Shown: positions 11,132-23,215 of the stretch, in pieces | Position numbering within the stretch: position 1 is the first letter of the stretch | How the letters are laid out: each line of letters begins with the position of its first letter | Assembly: GCA_013399855.1 (NCBI GenBank) | Contig: VXAY01001307.1 | Coordinates: forward strand, 874,389-938,388 | From: Oxyruncus cristatus | Taxonomy: Eukaryota; Chordata; Aves; Passeriformes; Cotingidae | Direction of reading: 5' to 3' | DNA: 64,000 nucleotides | The notes under the pieces: generated by a model | Database searches by the model: none | Seen by the model: the letters and a program-made list of their open reading frames with translations, nothing else | What the model was told of the DNA's origin: nothing | Position numbers and translations under genes: made by a program

Positions 11132-14100
11132 CATTTCAATTTGACTATATTTAGAAGCAGACTATCAGGGCAGATGAGACCTTTTCTGGTAATTTAATCT
11201 GATAGTCTGTATGTTTTAGATTTCTGTAAATTAGTTCCCATTTGAACAGGTTTTAGAAAAACATCGAACTTGAATAATTTTTTTGTAAAGTAGAACTGCT
11301 ACAATTGCTGATGAATTGCTCCAGCTAATTATCCTTGTTACTAATAAACATGCACCTTGTTTGTTTGCATCCAGCTGGTCAGGGTTTTTTACAGTTTGGT
11401 CACACAGACAACTGTAACAATTGAATTAGTTTTCCTATGTACATGCACAAAACCCTGTGCAAATGAGCCCTTGGCCTAAAAATCTGAAGCCACGTGTGCT
11501 TCTTGAATCTGCTGTTATCAAACATCACTCCCAGCCCCTTCATCTTTCTTGCAGCTGTTTCCTGAGTGCTCTTCTGTTTATCAACAGCCTTCCTGAGTGG
11601 GAGTCAACAAAGCTGCACTTGCTGTGTCAGGGGGAGATGTGACACCGTGACAGCTCTTGCAGCCTGCTCCAGTTCTGAGGGGCTGAGAGCCCATTTGCCC
11701 AAGGCACTGTGCTGGGAATTCCTGGGGTTTGGACTTCTCTCTGTCAGCCTAGTCACCTTTCCAAGGGCACTGCTTTCCAAAGTAAAAGCATTTGGTCTGT
11801 AAGACCCGTGATCTGTGTTCTTAGACATTAAACAGCTCGTTCCAACTCGCTGAGCAATCCCCATCACTGCAGCAGTGAGCTCCGCTGTCCCAGTTCACTG
11901 ACAGCTGTAGCACTGGGACACGGCTGTTGACTGAGTTCTCCCTTGTCACTAACACTGTATTAAAGCAAACAGAGCTGAAATTCCTGAGGGACTCCTTCAG
12001 AAATATGCCTAGGAATATATCCCCACTCACGCTGTGTGCCTTATTTCATACCCAGGTTGAATTCATTCGATGTGCCATGTAAGGCTCAGCTGCTGGGGCT
12101 CCCTGATCAGCATGGCACGTAACCCCAAGGGTTGTGCACGAGTCCACTCCAGTGACACTTGCAGCAGGCAAGAAAACTTCTGATCCCATCAAAATAAAAA
12201 TCAATTTCCTTTGGCAACTTGTACCTTTTAATAAACCCTTGTTCATTGGTAGTGATTATGTGACCCCCTGGTTTTCTATGAACCGAGTCCCACGTCAACC
12301 CTCATCAACCCTCACGCTGGGACTGTGCCAGGCTGGCAGGCCTTTGTGTTTAAAATATTGGCACAACATGAGCATCCTTCCGGGCCCCTGGAAGTTCTCT
12401 CTGGGAACAGTTATCAGCATGTTTCATGTCAGCAGACCAGAGCACCCTTGTCCAGCTTTTTTAACAACCTCTGAAGGTCTGGCTTAACAGTTTCTGGCCT
12501 CCGTAGGCTCGGCCTGCTGCTGACAGCTCTGCCCCGTTAGCTAATGAGGAGGCAGGGTGCTGTCAGCACTGCTCTTACGTTAAAGTGGACTGGAAAATGA
12601 AAATAATGCTTACAGAGTATTCTGTGTCCTTTTGCTTTGTTCTCAATTTGTTTTATTTCTATATTCCAAGTTACCAAACTTTATCCTTCCTATGGTAAGA
12701 GTATGTTTTCTATAGCCTCTTTCTCAGGAAGTGAGTGGCTTCCTAATTGTTATCATTCTCTAGCCCTTCTCTTGGCTAATTGGACTCATGATAGTTCCAG
12801 CTTTGTGAAACAGTTCCTGTGAAGACACCAAGCACTAACAGTGGTCAGGTAATTACTCTGGCTGTGTTCTGTTTGCATACAAGAAAGATGACCCAGGTGT
12901 GAGCACACCTGCGTGAATCACAACCAACATTAGTTATGTGATCTGTTCTCCTTCCAGTTGAAAATGAAGCCTAAGTTAAAGCTTCTCTGACTGGGATACA
13001 GGACTGTTTGAACTCAGAAACAGTAGCTGCTAATAATGTCCAGAGTTGCAGGTAACTTAGATACAGAGTAAAGGGACATGTGCAGTGACAATCTCTGTTT
13101 TATTTTTTTCCTTAGTTCTCCATCCCAGCTTACCAAGCTATCCAAACTTAAGAGATAAGCTTAAGTTCAAATCTACCCCATGCTATTTTATCTAGGCAGT
13201 GGATTGAGAACCTCCTCCTTCCTCTTTCAAGATATGAATAATCCCAGAATAATTTCCATGTTCTTCAAATCGCTCCTTAATTCCCTGATCCTGACTCCAT
13301 TCAAACTGTGATCCCTTCAAAGCAGCTCACTAGTACCTGCAACCACTGCTGCCTTGGGTAGAAACCCAGCTCAGCTTTCTAATTTTGGAGTAGTGCTTTG
13401 GCTTTGAAGAATGACTGCCTTTCTCTTCCTTTCTGTTTTATTTTAATGCTCCTGGTATAGCATTTGCTGTGATAGTCAAAGAGATCTTTGACCAGTGTTC
13501 TTGGGCTCTTTACAAGCTGGGCAGGGCAACCCACTAGTGAAGCAACCCCTGCATGGTCTGTTCTGTTTGATCAAGTGGATCAGTCACCAGTGTGGATTCA
13601 GAGCTTTAGACTGTTGAACTAAGTGTTGAAGCACCAGGAATAACTAGGATGGTTCCTTCCACCCTGTATATCTAGTGGTCAAATGCTGTGCCATAGGATT
13701 GCAGGCAATCATTCAGTCCCAGGGTGTAATTGCTGGTAGTCTAGAAGAGTGCAGTCCCAATATCCCATTATAAACCAAATGGCTTTGCTGTAAATGCTGA
13801 AAAGGCACGAGCATTTTTGTGTGTGAAGTAAAATAAACCCCTCTTCCGAAGGCACACATCCACCCTTTGGGTGCTGAGGCTATAAATGTGGGTTTTTTTC
13901 TAAACTATAAATGCTTTGGTCCACTTGAAGCCCTATAAATTCCAGGGACCCTGATGATGTACTGACATAAACCACGTGACGTTGTAATTTTGGGGACGAT
14001 GTCTGGGACAATGGATGCTCAGCCCTAATTACAGCTGCTGGTATTAAGTCTGGAGTTTTCAAAGTTGCTCGAGGAAATTTGGTCTTGAAACGAGTTAAGT

Positions 14101-16328
14101 CAACTCGACTGAGAAAAACCACACAGAGCTGCACAGTTCCAGCCTGTTCCACTTTGTGTGACCTCATCTTTTATCTGTCCCTGTGTGGGCAAAAACAAGC
14201 AGTGGAACCGCTCCCGTTACTGTTGTTTTTGCAAGGATCCCCTTCTCATGGCTTGAGCCCCTTTGTAAGATGCCAGGCAGCTCTTTATGAATTGGTAACT
14301 GCTGGGTCTGTCCTTATTGTTTTGGGATTCCTCTGCTCCCACATGGACCTGGCAGTCCCTTCCTAAAATGCTGGGGTAGTGCAAGAATGCTATTTCTGTA
14401 GCTACCCATTCCACACTGGGTTCTTAAATGCTGGTTAATCAGACCTCAAGAATGTGGCTGTTCTGAGAAGTGGGACGCTAAGGGCAAAGATGCATCTTAT
14501 CCTCTGCAGAATCTCCAGTGGGTGGAGGCAGTTCAGGCTCCACATCCTTTGTTCAAACAGGGGACAAAACTTGCCAAAAATGTGGCACATTGGTAACTGT
14601 AGTCCCTGCTGGGACCTGAGGTGAGACCACAAACTCCGGTTATTTGGAGCATTGAGACTCATCTGAATATAACAAAGGCCAGGACTTCTGGAGGTGGATC
14701 ATTGCGTCCAACAGTCCTGAACATCAAAAAGAAATCGCTAAGGACAGTGGTGGTGTTTGCCTGCTGTACCAACTGTTTGGGGAGAACAGAGTTGTTCGGA
14801 GGATTTGGGTTTTTTTTTGCTGTGGCTTTTTTATTTTAATTTGGGTTTGGTTGGCATGAGCCATTCTATGTCAGGCAAGCTGGAACATTATACAAATGTT
14901 GTAACTGAAAAATTCACAAACAAATATTCAGGCACTTATGTAGGATTGTAAGGGAGGGTGAGAGCAGCTGCTGGTATTGTTTGCAAAAGCTAAATGTTTT
15001 CATGGAAATGCAGCTCCTTTTGCATCCAGTTTATCATTTCAAGCACAACAGTGCAAGGGTCAGAAAGGAACTGGGCCTTGGGATGCCAGCTTCTGTTTGT
15101 GGATTTTTCCTTTAATTCATTGCCTCTGTCTCCATTGTGTTTCTGTTGAATTCAAGGATTAAAACACTACTACACTTTCAACATCAAGTCTAATTTGCCT
15201 TCTGAGAGATTTTAAACTTCTGATCATTTTAGGGGACTGTTCATATCTTCCTTGCTTAATGATACTGCTCTGGAGGTGACATGGTCAGTGCCCAGAGCTC
15301 TCTCAGTGAGATGTATCATATATGAGTGTAGAGGGAAAAGGATGATGACCAGGGGCTGATTCACATCACTGAGTGTTGAACACATTAAATAGCTAAATCC
15401 AGAGCTGGTTTCCATAGGCAGTTAAGGGTAGACAGCCTAATTTGAGAGAGTGACTGCTGGGAAACATGGAGATAGGTGCTAATGGATATCCTCCTTCACT
15501 GGTTTGGAAGAGCTGCCTGATGCCCATCACATCTCCCTGGTCACTCCTGTCCCAAGAAACCCCTGAGCTGGATGAGCTTGTAAATACTGCAGTGTAAAAT
15601 CAACTGTCAGTAACAGGTTAATTCAGCTGAGAAGTTTGTGAAGAAAAAGGAAGCCAAAAGATAACAGTGGGGCATAATGGGAATGTAGGTGTGTAATTGC
15701 AGGGTTGGGATTCTGGTTCTACAGAGCTGCAATCTGTTTGAAGCCCAAGAATGCACAGGGCTGGAGAGACTCCTGTCATTGTCCTGTGTTTTGCTCTCAC
15801 AGCCTTGATCACCACCTGATGATATGACCTTTCATGAAATGGGGTCAGGTGAAAGCTTATAAACCCCAAATCTGGGGTTTGTGATCCTGTAGTTTGGTGT
15901 TCTGTGTAGCTCTGTTTTTTCCTAAGTGAGAAGCTGTGTGTGTGTGTCCGAGTCCTGATTTTGAGTCACAGAAAGGAAAACCCAAGACAAAAGGACAAAT
16001 GTAGCTTTGAGTCATAATTATTTACAGCTGAACATGTTGGATTATTGAAGGCAGTCACTGCTCCTGATAATGGTAGTGGCTACACTGGTGCACATTTTGG
16101 CAAAGCCTTACTTCAGAGACACTCCAGTCCTTTGACAGTTTTGGTTTAGAGATTATTGTGGCTTTCTGAAGTACGAAAAGTGGGGTTTTTTTTCCCCAAG
16201 ATTTTTATTACCTGAAGAAGAAATCTAGATTTTAAATAAGCTGGGTTAGAGATAATTTCCATTGTTTCCAAAACAGCCATGTGAGGTCTTCCTGATGGTC
16301 CAGTTCCTCAGCTGTAGTAACTGCTAGG

Positions 16329-16435
16329 ACCAGGTAAGGTCCAACCTGGTTAAAAACAGGACTCACATGTGAGTTTTACCTTCTGTGGGTGGTTCAAGCC
16401 CCTATTCCCCTCTGCAAACAGAGGGGACAGAAGGT
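16329..16435. repeat. Cluster of consecutive inverted repeats
   Basis: Three fold-back units lie side by side. The first is ACCAGGT (16329-16335) paired with ACCTGGT (16344-16350). The second is a perfect 14-bp palindrome ACTCACATGTGAGT (16361-16374). The third is a nested stem: ACCTTCTGT (16378-16386) pairs with ACAGAAGGT (16427-16435), and inside it CCCCTCTG (16407-16414) pairs with CAGAGGGG (16419-16426) across a CAAA loop, leaving a 20-base bulge on the 5' side. Whether this is a structured RNA, a remnant of a DNA transposon or coincidence cannot be decided by eye. Confidence 0.6.
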
Positions 16436-18711
16436 GGAGGCTGGTCATAAGCTTCCTGCAGGCCAGGTCTGGCCCATGGACCGGCTGGACTATGACACTG
16501 AAGTGAATATTGGTGCACTGGCAAATGTGGGTTTGTTTGCTCCAAGATAAGTTATAGCTGTTGTCAACCAGCAGCACTGCTGCTCTCACTGACCCTCTCT
16601 GGAACTCTGGAGGCGAGGGAAAATCAATAAGTGCAGACTAGGATAAACTAAAATAAACATTTTCAAGCTTTTAAGATACTAACAAAATAATGAAAGGAAG
16701 AAAATAATCCCTGAAGGGATAAGCTCTGTTGACTGCACTGGGAGAGAGCAGGGCCACTAACAACTGAGCCTGTTCTTTCCTCGCTGAATATGCAGCCAGG
16801 TGCCTGCAAGTTCCCTCAGCAGAGCCTGGTTAAAGTACCTGTGCCTGCTGTCCTTTGGTGTCACCCACACAGTGCATTGTGTTTGTGGCCACTGGGACCA
16901 GACAGTGATGGGGTGTGGGCTGAGGGTCTTTCAGGGACATGCACAAGGCTGTGTCACCTCTCTGCGGGCTGGCTGCTGATTCTCTTAGCCCTTCTAATGC
17001 CTGTGAGCTGGAATCTGCAGAGACTGGTCAGAGCTCCTTCTGGAGCAGAGATGACCTGCATAACCTGCAGAAGCAGAAGGATGAGCTCCCTGGTTCAGAT
17101 TTGCTTTTCATTGTATCCACACACCTCCTGATGGTGATTCCAGCGTGAGGGAGCTTCCTACCTTTTAGACAGACACAGTATTCCCAGTACCTAGGAAGAT
17201 GCCATCCACCTTCATCACCAGGGCTGTGGGGACACTCCTCTTTTGTAACCACCATGTCAAGACTTGCTTGGTGTAATGTGCTCTCCCAGGGGCTCAGATC
17301 AATCTAGCAAATGAAGTGGGTGCAGAAAACGTTGTGTGCTTGGTAGGCAGAGTAAGAACTGTATCTTCAGGTTTGGGACTTTAACCTACCCAGCCTGACC
17401 TCCCGTATCATGAAATTACACCCCACTGTCTCTGCAGGGAGTGCAACAGCTCATGTTGAATTCAATAATGCACTTTCTAGAAAGGCAATCAACCTGGATT
17501 GAAGGAGATAGAGGGATAGAGAATACACCCCTTCTTTAGCATTTTGTTCCAGAGCATAATCACTCTGTAACAAATGTGAACCAGATGATTCATTAGGATT
17601 TTTCTAACTCCAGCTCTCAGCCATTGTTCTGGTTCTTGCTATGCCTTTCCCCTCTTGATTAGAGCTCTTAAAACTGGCATTTTTCTCCCCATGTTAGAAC
17701 TTGCACACTGTAATCAAATTGCCTCTCAACAACCTGTAACAGCCAAACCCAGCAATGTCTCTGAGCTACAATCCACACTGTTCCTCTTAAGAGGTGGTAA
17801 CCAGTGATTTTAGCAGTTCAGTCATATGATTCATCCTGCCACTAAAGACAATTCTGTCACGTTTTTTCCAGTTCCCTCTGCTTTTCCTTTATACAAATCT
17901 CATTATATGGACGCGTTGGCATCTGCCGTGTTTGTGAGTTTTCCGTGTACAGTTGAAGGTGTTGGGGCTGGCTGCAAGACCCTGTGTGTCCATGTAACTC
18001 ACTGCCCAAGCAGTGCCTCTTTGTGCTGGATCTGTGGATGTCTCTGAGCTGAAACTCTTCTCTGTGTCAGAAATAAAAGGATACTTTTGCGACCTCGGCC
18101 CTGCATTGCTCCATGTTCGATGGCCATCAGAAGCCTGCCTGAACTTTGGAGCATATGCACTGACCTTAAGTTGGTCTTAGGGATGGTTTTTCTTTTTTGG
18201 CCAATTTGCTGGATCCAGGGGACTTGGAGAAGTCAGTCCCCAGCCTTCTTAGGCAGTTATTTTAACATACGGTAAACCACCTTGGCTTTAGTGCCTCTTC
18301 TGTTTTTGTGCTTGGTACTGGTTAGATGGAAAGAAATTAAATTAAACTTCAGTTCCTTAAGAAAACTCTGCTTTCTTAGCTGCTTTCAGGAGAACCACTT
18401 GATCCATAAAACTAAGGCTTTAATTTTTCCTCGCCTTTTAATCTCATTAACATCTTCTGAACATCGTCTTCTGTGTGCAGAGCCCAGGGGTAGCCCAAGC
18501 ACTGAAAAAAATAGGGTAGAATAGACAGTGGATCAGCCCATATGTATCTGAGGGCTCCTGGACACCTTGGCGGGTCTCTGTGGAGCTCCTTGAACCTGCA
18601 GTTCAGCCCTGTTTAATGCCTGATATGTCTGGCTTAAAGAACACATGAGTTTTGCCTCCACTGCTGGGTAAGTTGGGTGGTCCTTGTGAAGCCATTTCAT
18701 TCCTTTTCCCC

Positions 18712-18772
18712 CTTTCCTTCTTTTTTTTTCTCCTATTTTTTTTTTCCCTTTCCTTCTTTTTAATTCTGCCGT
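18712..18772. repeat. Pyrimidine-rich low-complexity tract
   Basis: The + strand is almost entirely C and T, with long T runs separated by CCC and CTTCC. It explains the lysine/arginine-rich open frame on the minus strand here (18533-18937), which is therefore not a gene. Confidence 0.85.
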
Positions 18773-20049
18773 TTTCTGTTGGGGTTTGGTTTTGGTTTTT
18801 GTCCCCTTTTGGGCTATATAATACTCTGGGTGAGCACTGTCACTTGACCAAATTACGTACCCCCCTAGAACACTGGAATTAGTGGGGATGTGAATAAGCA
18901 GCTTTGCCAGAATAACCTCTCCCATACAGTCAGTCACATCTGAACTGCAGATGCTGCTATGGAGTAAAAAATTATTCCCCTAGACTTCAACAGGTCAACC
19001 TGAACATTACCATTAATCCAGACATGTTGTTTCTGTCACTGAAATGAACTCTGGAACGTCTGTGCAGACCCACTCTCAGCATGAAAATGTCACTTACTGC
19101 TAGGGAGTGCCACACGTCACCAGGGTGTTTGCTCCTTTCCTCGGTTGCTCAAACAGCCCTGAATTGCTGCTGACTCATCAGAAAGTGCCCTTTCCCCCCC
19201 CGGCAGAATCCCGGGGGTTCCCTTGGTGGTATCTCTTCAGATTTCTGGCATAGTCTGTCCCTGGCGTCATCGGTGGCAGGGTGTGACACAGCCAGGTATG
19301 CTGAGCACACACACGGGCTGTGCTGTGAGAGCTCCACGTTCCTCAGAGGAAGGCGATGGGGGTTTGTTTAAATGTGTATCCCGGAGACAAAGGCTTTAAT
19401 CATGACACATTTTCTTAGGTAAGATCAACAAACAGAGAGAAATCCGAAATCCTAACGTGCTGCTGTTGGACAAGAGCGCGTTTGCTCTCCAGCAATCGTT
19501 TTATTTCTCTGTTTTTAGTTACCTTTTGTAGTTTTACGACAGGTACGACAGGCTGGAGCCACTCTGGTTGTGAACACTTTTATCTCTTTGAAGACTCCTC
19601 CTTTTGAAATGAAATGTCTCTTGGCCGTTCTTAGCTCAAAGGTGGAACTTTATAGGGAGCGGGATGGAACTGTTTGCAGTGGGGGGAACTCTGGAGCAAT
19701 TTTACTTCCTTTGAAGATGCGTGTTGTTCCTGAAGCTACTTCTGTGCAATAGGAAAATCGTCTGGAGCCAGGCAGGGAGCTGCAAGGTTGGTGGCACATT
19801 CCAGGCAGCCCTTGCCCTGCCTCAAATCATCCCTTCCCTGGCAGCTCCTGTGCCTGGAGACAGCTCTGGGCGCTCAGAGTAGGCAAGGAGAGTTTTTGCC
19901 CTTTCCAGGTTAACTACACAGTTCTGCCCATCGGTGTGTTTGAAGCCCGCTGTGCAGCGCTGTAGAATAATAAAGGTAGATAAAGGAAAGTCGTTAGTTG
20001 GTCCCACTGTGCCGGTGATGCTGGGCAGGTAAGACCCGGCCGGTCCCGG

Positions 20050-20491
20050 GCTGAGGTGCTCAGGGACCGCCTTCATGGCTGCTCTGAGCCGGGCTGAGGG
20101 GCCGTCCAGAGGCGGGGTAACTGGCCCCCTCAGGGCAGCCGGGGCGGGGTGAGTGGAGCTGAAAGGGGATCCCTCAGGGCCGGACTGGGGCCGCCCTCAG
20201 GCGGGCTGCGGGGACCTCCTCGTGCCTGGTCTGAGGCGGGCTGAGGGACCCTCGTAAGGGCCGGTCTGTGGGGGCCTGAGGGGCGGCTGAAGAGCCGCCC
20301 TGAGGGGACCCCCTTAAGGGCCGGTCTGCGGACGGCTGCGGCGGGCTGAGGGGACACTCTCGGGGCCGGTGTGACCCCGGCTGAGAAGCCGTCCTGAACC
20401 CGGCTGAAGGGCCGCGCTGAGGCGGACCGAGGAGCCCCCCAAGGGGCCGGTCTGTGCCCGGCCGAGGAGCCGCCCCGCGGTGCCGCCCGGG
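20050..20491. repeat. GC-rich degenerate tandem array upstream of exon 1
   Basis: Variants of GGGCTGAGGGGACC and AAGGGGCCGGTCTGTG recur throughout. The GGGCCGG core appears near 20177, 20258, 20318, 20363 and 20444, at irregular intervals of roughly 45 to 81 bases, with further partial copies between. This is a diverged minisatellite-like array inside the CpG island, ending directly at the assembly gap. Such GC-rich repeats are a common cause of missing sequence in bird assemblies, so its true copy number may be larger than shown. Confidence 0.7.
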
Positions 20492-20785
20492 NNNNNNNNN
20501 NNNNNNNNNNNNNNNNNNNNNNNNNNNNNNNNNNNNNNNNNNNNNNNNNNNNNNNNNNNNNNNNNNNNNNNNNNNNNNNNNNNNNNNNNNNNNNNNNNNN
20601 NNNNNNNNNNNNNNNNNNNNNNNNNNNNNNNNNNNNNNNNNNNNNNNNNNNNNNNNNNNNNNNNNNNNNNNNNNNNNNNNNNNNNNNNNNNNNNNNNNNN
20701 NNNNNNNNNNNNNNNNNNNNNNNNNNNNNNNNNNNNNNNNNNNNNNNNNNNNNNNNNNNNNNNNNNNNNNNNNNNNNNNNNNNNN
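20492..20785. other. Assembly gap (294 N)
   Basis: An unbroken run of N lies between the GC-rich tandem array and the readable part of SPNS2 exon 1. In human SPNS2, as I recall it, roughly 60 residues precede the conserved EVQTLSG segment. The missing start codon and acidic N-terminus could therefore fit inside this gap. Any open frame running through it is meaningless. Confidence 0.98.
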
Positions 20786-21007
20786 AGGAGGAGGAGGAGG
20801 ATGGCGAGCGGGGCTGCTGCGGCCGGGGCGCCGAGGGCGAGGTGCAGACCCTGTCGGGCAGGATGAACCCGCCGGCGGGCGGCAAGCACCCCGACCGCCC
20901 CGCCGCGCTCCGCAAGGCGCCGAGCCTCGGCCGGGCCCGGGTGGCGGCCGCCGGCATCCTCAGCGTGGGCAACGTGCTCAACTACCTGGACCGGTACACG
21001 GTGGCAG
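20786..21007 (+). CDS. SPNS2: SPNS2 coding exon 1 (5' end lost in gap)
   Basis: SPNS2 is a multi-pass major-facilitator protein that exports sphingosine-1-phosphate across the plasma membrane, notably from endothelial cells. The correct frame begins with codon 20788 and reads 73 codons. Visible residues 1-4 are glutamates from an AGG-unit repeat, residues 9-12 are GCCG, residues 18-24 are EVQTLSG, residues 25-51 are a basic, proline-rich cytosolic stretch, and residues 53-72 are the first transmembrane segment, ending [17 protein letters not shown] and GCCG match the human SPNS2 N-terminus as I remember it, which favours SPNS2 over SPNS1 or SPNS3. The exon ends in phase 1 (one base of a Gly codon) at a GTGAGC donor. 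The ATG at 20801 is out of this frame, and the ATG at 20863 follows conserved residues, so the real start is probably in the gap. The frame stays open into the intron, which must not be read as coding. Confidence 0.9.
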
Positions 21008-23120
21008 GTGAGCGCAGCCCTCCGCCCTGCCCGTCCCCAGGGGCAGCCGCCGCCGTGCCCGGGGCTGTCCCGACGCGGGGGGCGGCGGCGATGGGCGGCG
21101 GGAGGGATGCGGTGCCCATTGTGCGGCCCCTCCGGTATTGTTCTCTAGTTTGTGCGAATTTTATCGAAAATAAGAGGAGAGTCCTTTGTTCGTGCGGGCT
21201 GGATGGCGGAGCCGGTGGGGTTGGGGAGGCAGCGGCGGCGGGCAGAGGGTGCTCGGGGAGGTTCGGGGGGCGGTGGCAGGCGCGTTATCGATCCCGGCAC
21301 GGGGTGACAGGTGCAGCCGCGGCCGCGGGGACACGGGCTGTGCGAAACGGAGATGCGAGTGCGTGTTCGGGGGTGAAAACCGCAGCGAGGCAAATCGCCC
21401 TTCGCTTTGTTTCTGCGGAGCGCCTGCAACAACCCGGCTGTCCTTCAGCCCTGTGCCAAGGAGGGTCCCTTCCCTGCAGAACTCCCGGGCAGGTGACAGC
21501 AGAGCTGGCAGGAGCGGGCGCAGGAGGAGCCGCCAGGCAGCTGCAGTGCACTTTGCAAAGCTCGGTTTTCTGGAGGTAAACACTTTAAAATCATGCGCTG
21601 AGGGATGCGTGAGCAGCAGCACTGCGTGAAGCACTGTGTGCCTCGGTGGGTACTATTACGATGAGGCTCAGCTCCGAAATAAACGTGCATTGGGATGTTT
21701 ACTGTGCCATCCCTAGAGAGGACTCCTCGTTCGTTCCTTCCCAGCAGGGAAGGAGATAATCACTAAACTTTTCCTGATTAGAAACGAAGTAGGCTTGTTG
21801 GTAATCAACTGTCTCATATCATTAGAATATAATGCATATTCTGTGTTTGGCAATACTGATAATTTTATCTTCAGAGCTTATAAAGGGGTTTGTGCATGTA
21901 TAAATTTTGCTCTATGCATGTATATGTTTTAATCACTAGGACTCGATGTGGTGTTAAGCAAATCAGATATTTGTTTATGCAACATTAAAATATGTTTGCA
22001 GGGCAGTGATAGAGTGCAAGGGACATAAATCTAGTCACTGTTGTCAGAATAAGTTGGCCAGGTTGTATTTGTTTTGTCTGGAGTAGGGAGATGGGGAGGA
22101 TTAGAAGGAAAATTTAGCTGGCACTGTTGTGGCTTTTTGTATTATTATTTGCAGACAGGGCTTGCTCCTTCTGGAAGTGTAAAGGCCAGTATTGGGAGGT
22201 AGTGAGTGCTCGGCTGGTAGTCAGTCTGCTCTGGGAGGAAGCTTGAAGATACAAGGTTAACCTGTTATTATTGAAGGAAATTGTAGTTTGCTCCCTTGCC
22301 CTCAAATAGGAACCTCCCTAGCAGAGAGTTTTACTACAAAGCACCATTTTCCTTTAATGCATGGAAAGTTTCCTTTTTGGGAAGCTATTTCCCCCTCGTG
22401 CATGCTTAAAAAAACCCATAAATCACTATCTAGTTCATCTATTTGCTGTAGTACCTTCAGCAAGACCTTTGTCATCTGATTTTTCCGCCCTGCAAGAACT
22501 GAAAGCAGCATCTTTTCTGGGAAGGCTGGAAAGTGCCTGACCAAGCAGAAGACAAAAATGCCTGCCTGCTGCAGTGTGGCATTGCCAGTGCCAGTGCTAC
22601 GATTGCCAGTATTTGCAGGATAAACTCTGCTTTTGCAGTGCTCAATAACTGCCCTGTGGAACTTATCTGTAAGCATTTAGCCTGATATCAAAGGTTTGAG
22701 ATCTCAGACATCAGACTTGCCTCTGGGGACAGAATCAAACTTTGCATGGCCTTTTTGTCTTCTGTCAATTGGTATTTACTTTTCGAACTGGTGTTTATTA
22801 TAAAGTGCTAATCCAAAACATGGAATAATTTAAATCCAGTCTAATGGGAGAGCTGTGGTAATAAAAATTATATGTTTTGAGCCCAAAACTGACTTGATTA
22901 TAAAGTCTTCCCTGAAAGCAATCTTTGCTTTTGTATTTTGAGTCTTAGTGCATACCACATGCTTATGTGATGTGCATTTGCAGATGAATCAAGCTGGCAC
23001 TTTGAATATTCAGCTCATGTCTCAAGACAGGTAATAATTAGTGAATACAACTCTCCAGACCTTCAAAGTACATTTCAAATATGAATTGTTGCAGCAACGT
23101 AATAAGGGATTTTAACACCA

Positions 23121-23215
23121 GCCCCATTATGGCAGGGGAAGTAGCATCAGAAGTTATGATTTACCTGAGGCCAGTGAACTGTTGTGAGAACAGGAGTTAA
23201 TTTCTGGCTCCAGCT
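23121..23215 (+). mobile_element. MIR-like ancient SINE remnant
   Basis: The order of CATTATGGCAGGGGAAGTAG, a weakly conserved middle, TTACCTGAGGCCAGTGAACTG and a terminal AGGAGTTAATTTCTGGCTCC parallels the MIR core (fraction of GAGGAAACTGAGG, ACTTGCCCAAGGTCAC and GAACCCAGGTCTCCTG). The similarity is low, as expected for a pre-amniote element. Confidence 0.4.

Larger units (their letters stand above)
6791..20029. other. Upstream intergenic DNA, no gene recognised
   Basis: Mostly AT-moderate DNA without exon-like sequence that I can identify. It contains a TA/TG microsatellite near 11093-11131, a cluster of inverted repeats at 16329-16435 and a pyrimidine tract at 18712-18772. The stretch 8880-9800 has a purine-rich + strand, so the minus strand stays open in two overlapping frames (8896-9246 and 9191-9787). 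Neither translation resembles a known protein. The first CpG-rich sequence of the SPNS2 island begins at about 20030. Confidence 0.6.
20030..21560 (+). promoter_or_regulatory. SPNS2: CpG island around SPNS2 exon 1
   Basis: GC content and CpG frequency rise sharply here compared with both flanks and fall again after about 21560. The island covers the presumed promoter, the assembly gap, coding exon 1 and the first 0.5 kb of intron 1. I see no convincing TATA box, as expected for a CpG-island promoter. The transcription start itself is probably in the gap or just upstream of it, so it cannot be placed. Boundaries are by eye. Confidence 0.75.

Noticed and set aside
18533..18937. 134-codon lysine-rich minus-strand frame
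   Set aside because: It spans the pyrimidine tract at 18712-18772 and has no family resemblance.
1..20029. SPNS3 3' exons expected upstream by mammalian synteny
   Set aside because: I looked for the conserved C-terminal spinster motifs and saw none; the gene may be further left or rearranged.
20801..20866. ATG at 20801 as the SPNS2 start
   Set aside because: It is not in the frame that encodes EVQTLSG and the first transmembrane segment.
20130..20981. Long frames running through the N gap on both strands
   Set aside because: They are open only because N positions cannot produce stop codons.
20842..21579. 245-codon + strand frame starting in SPNS2 exon 1
   Set aside because: Only the part up to 21007 is exon. 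The rest reads past the GTGAGC donor into CpG-island intron and loses all similarity to SPNS2.
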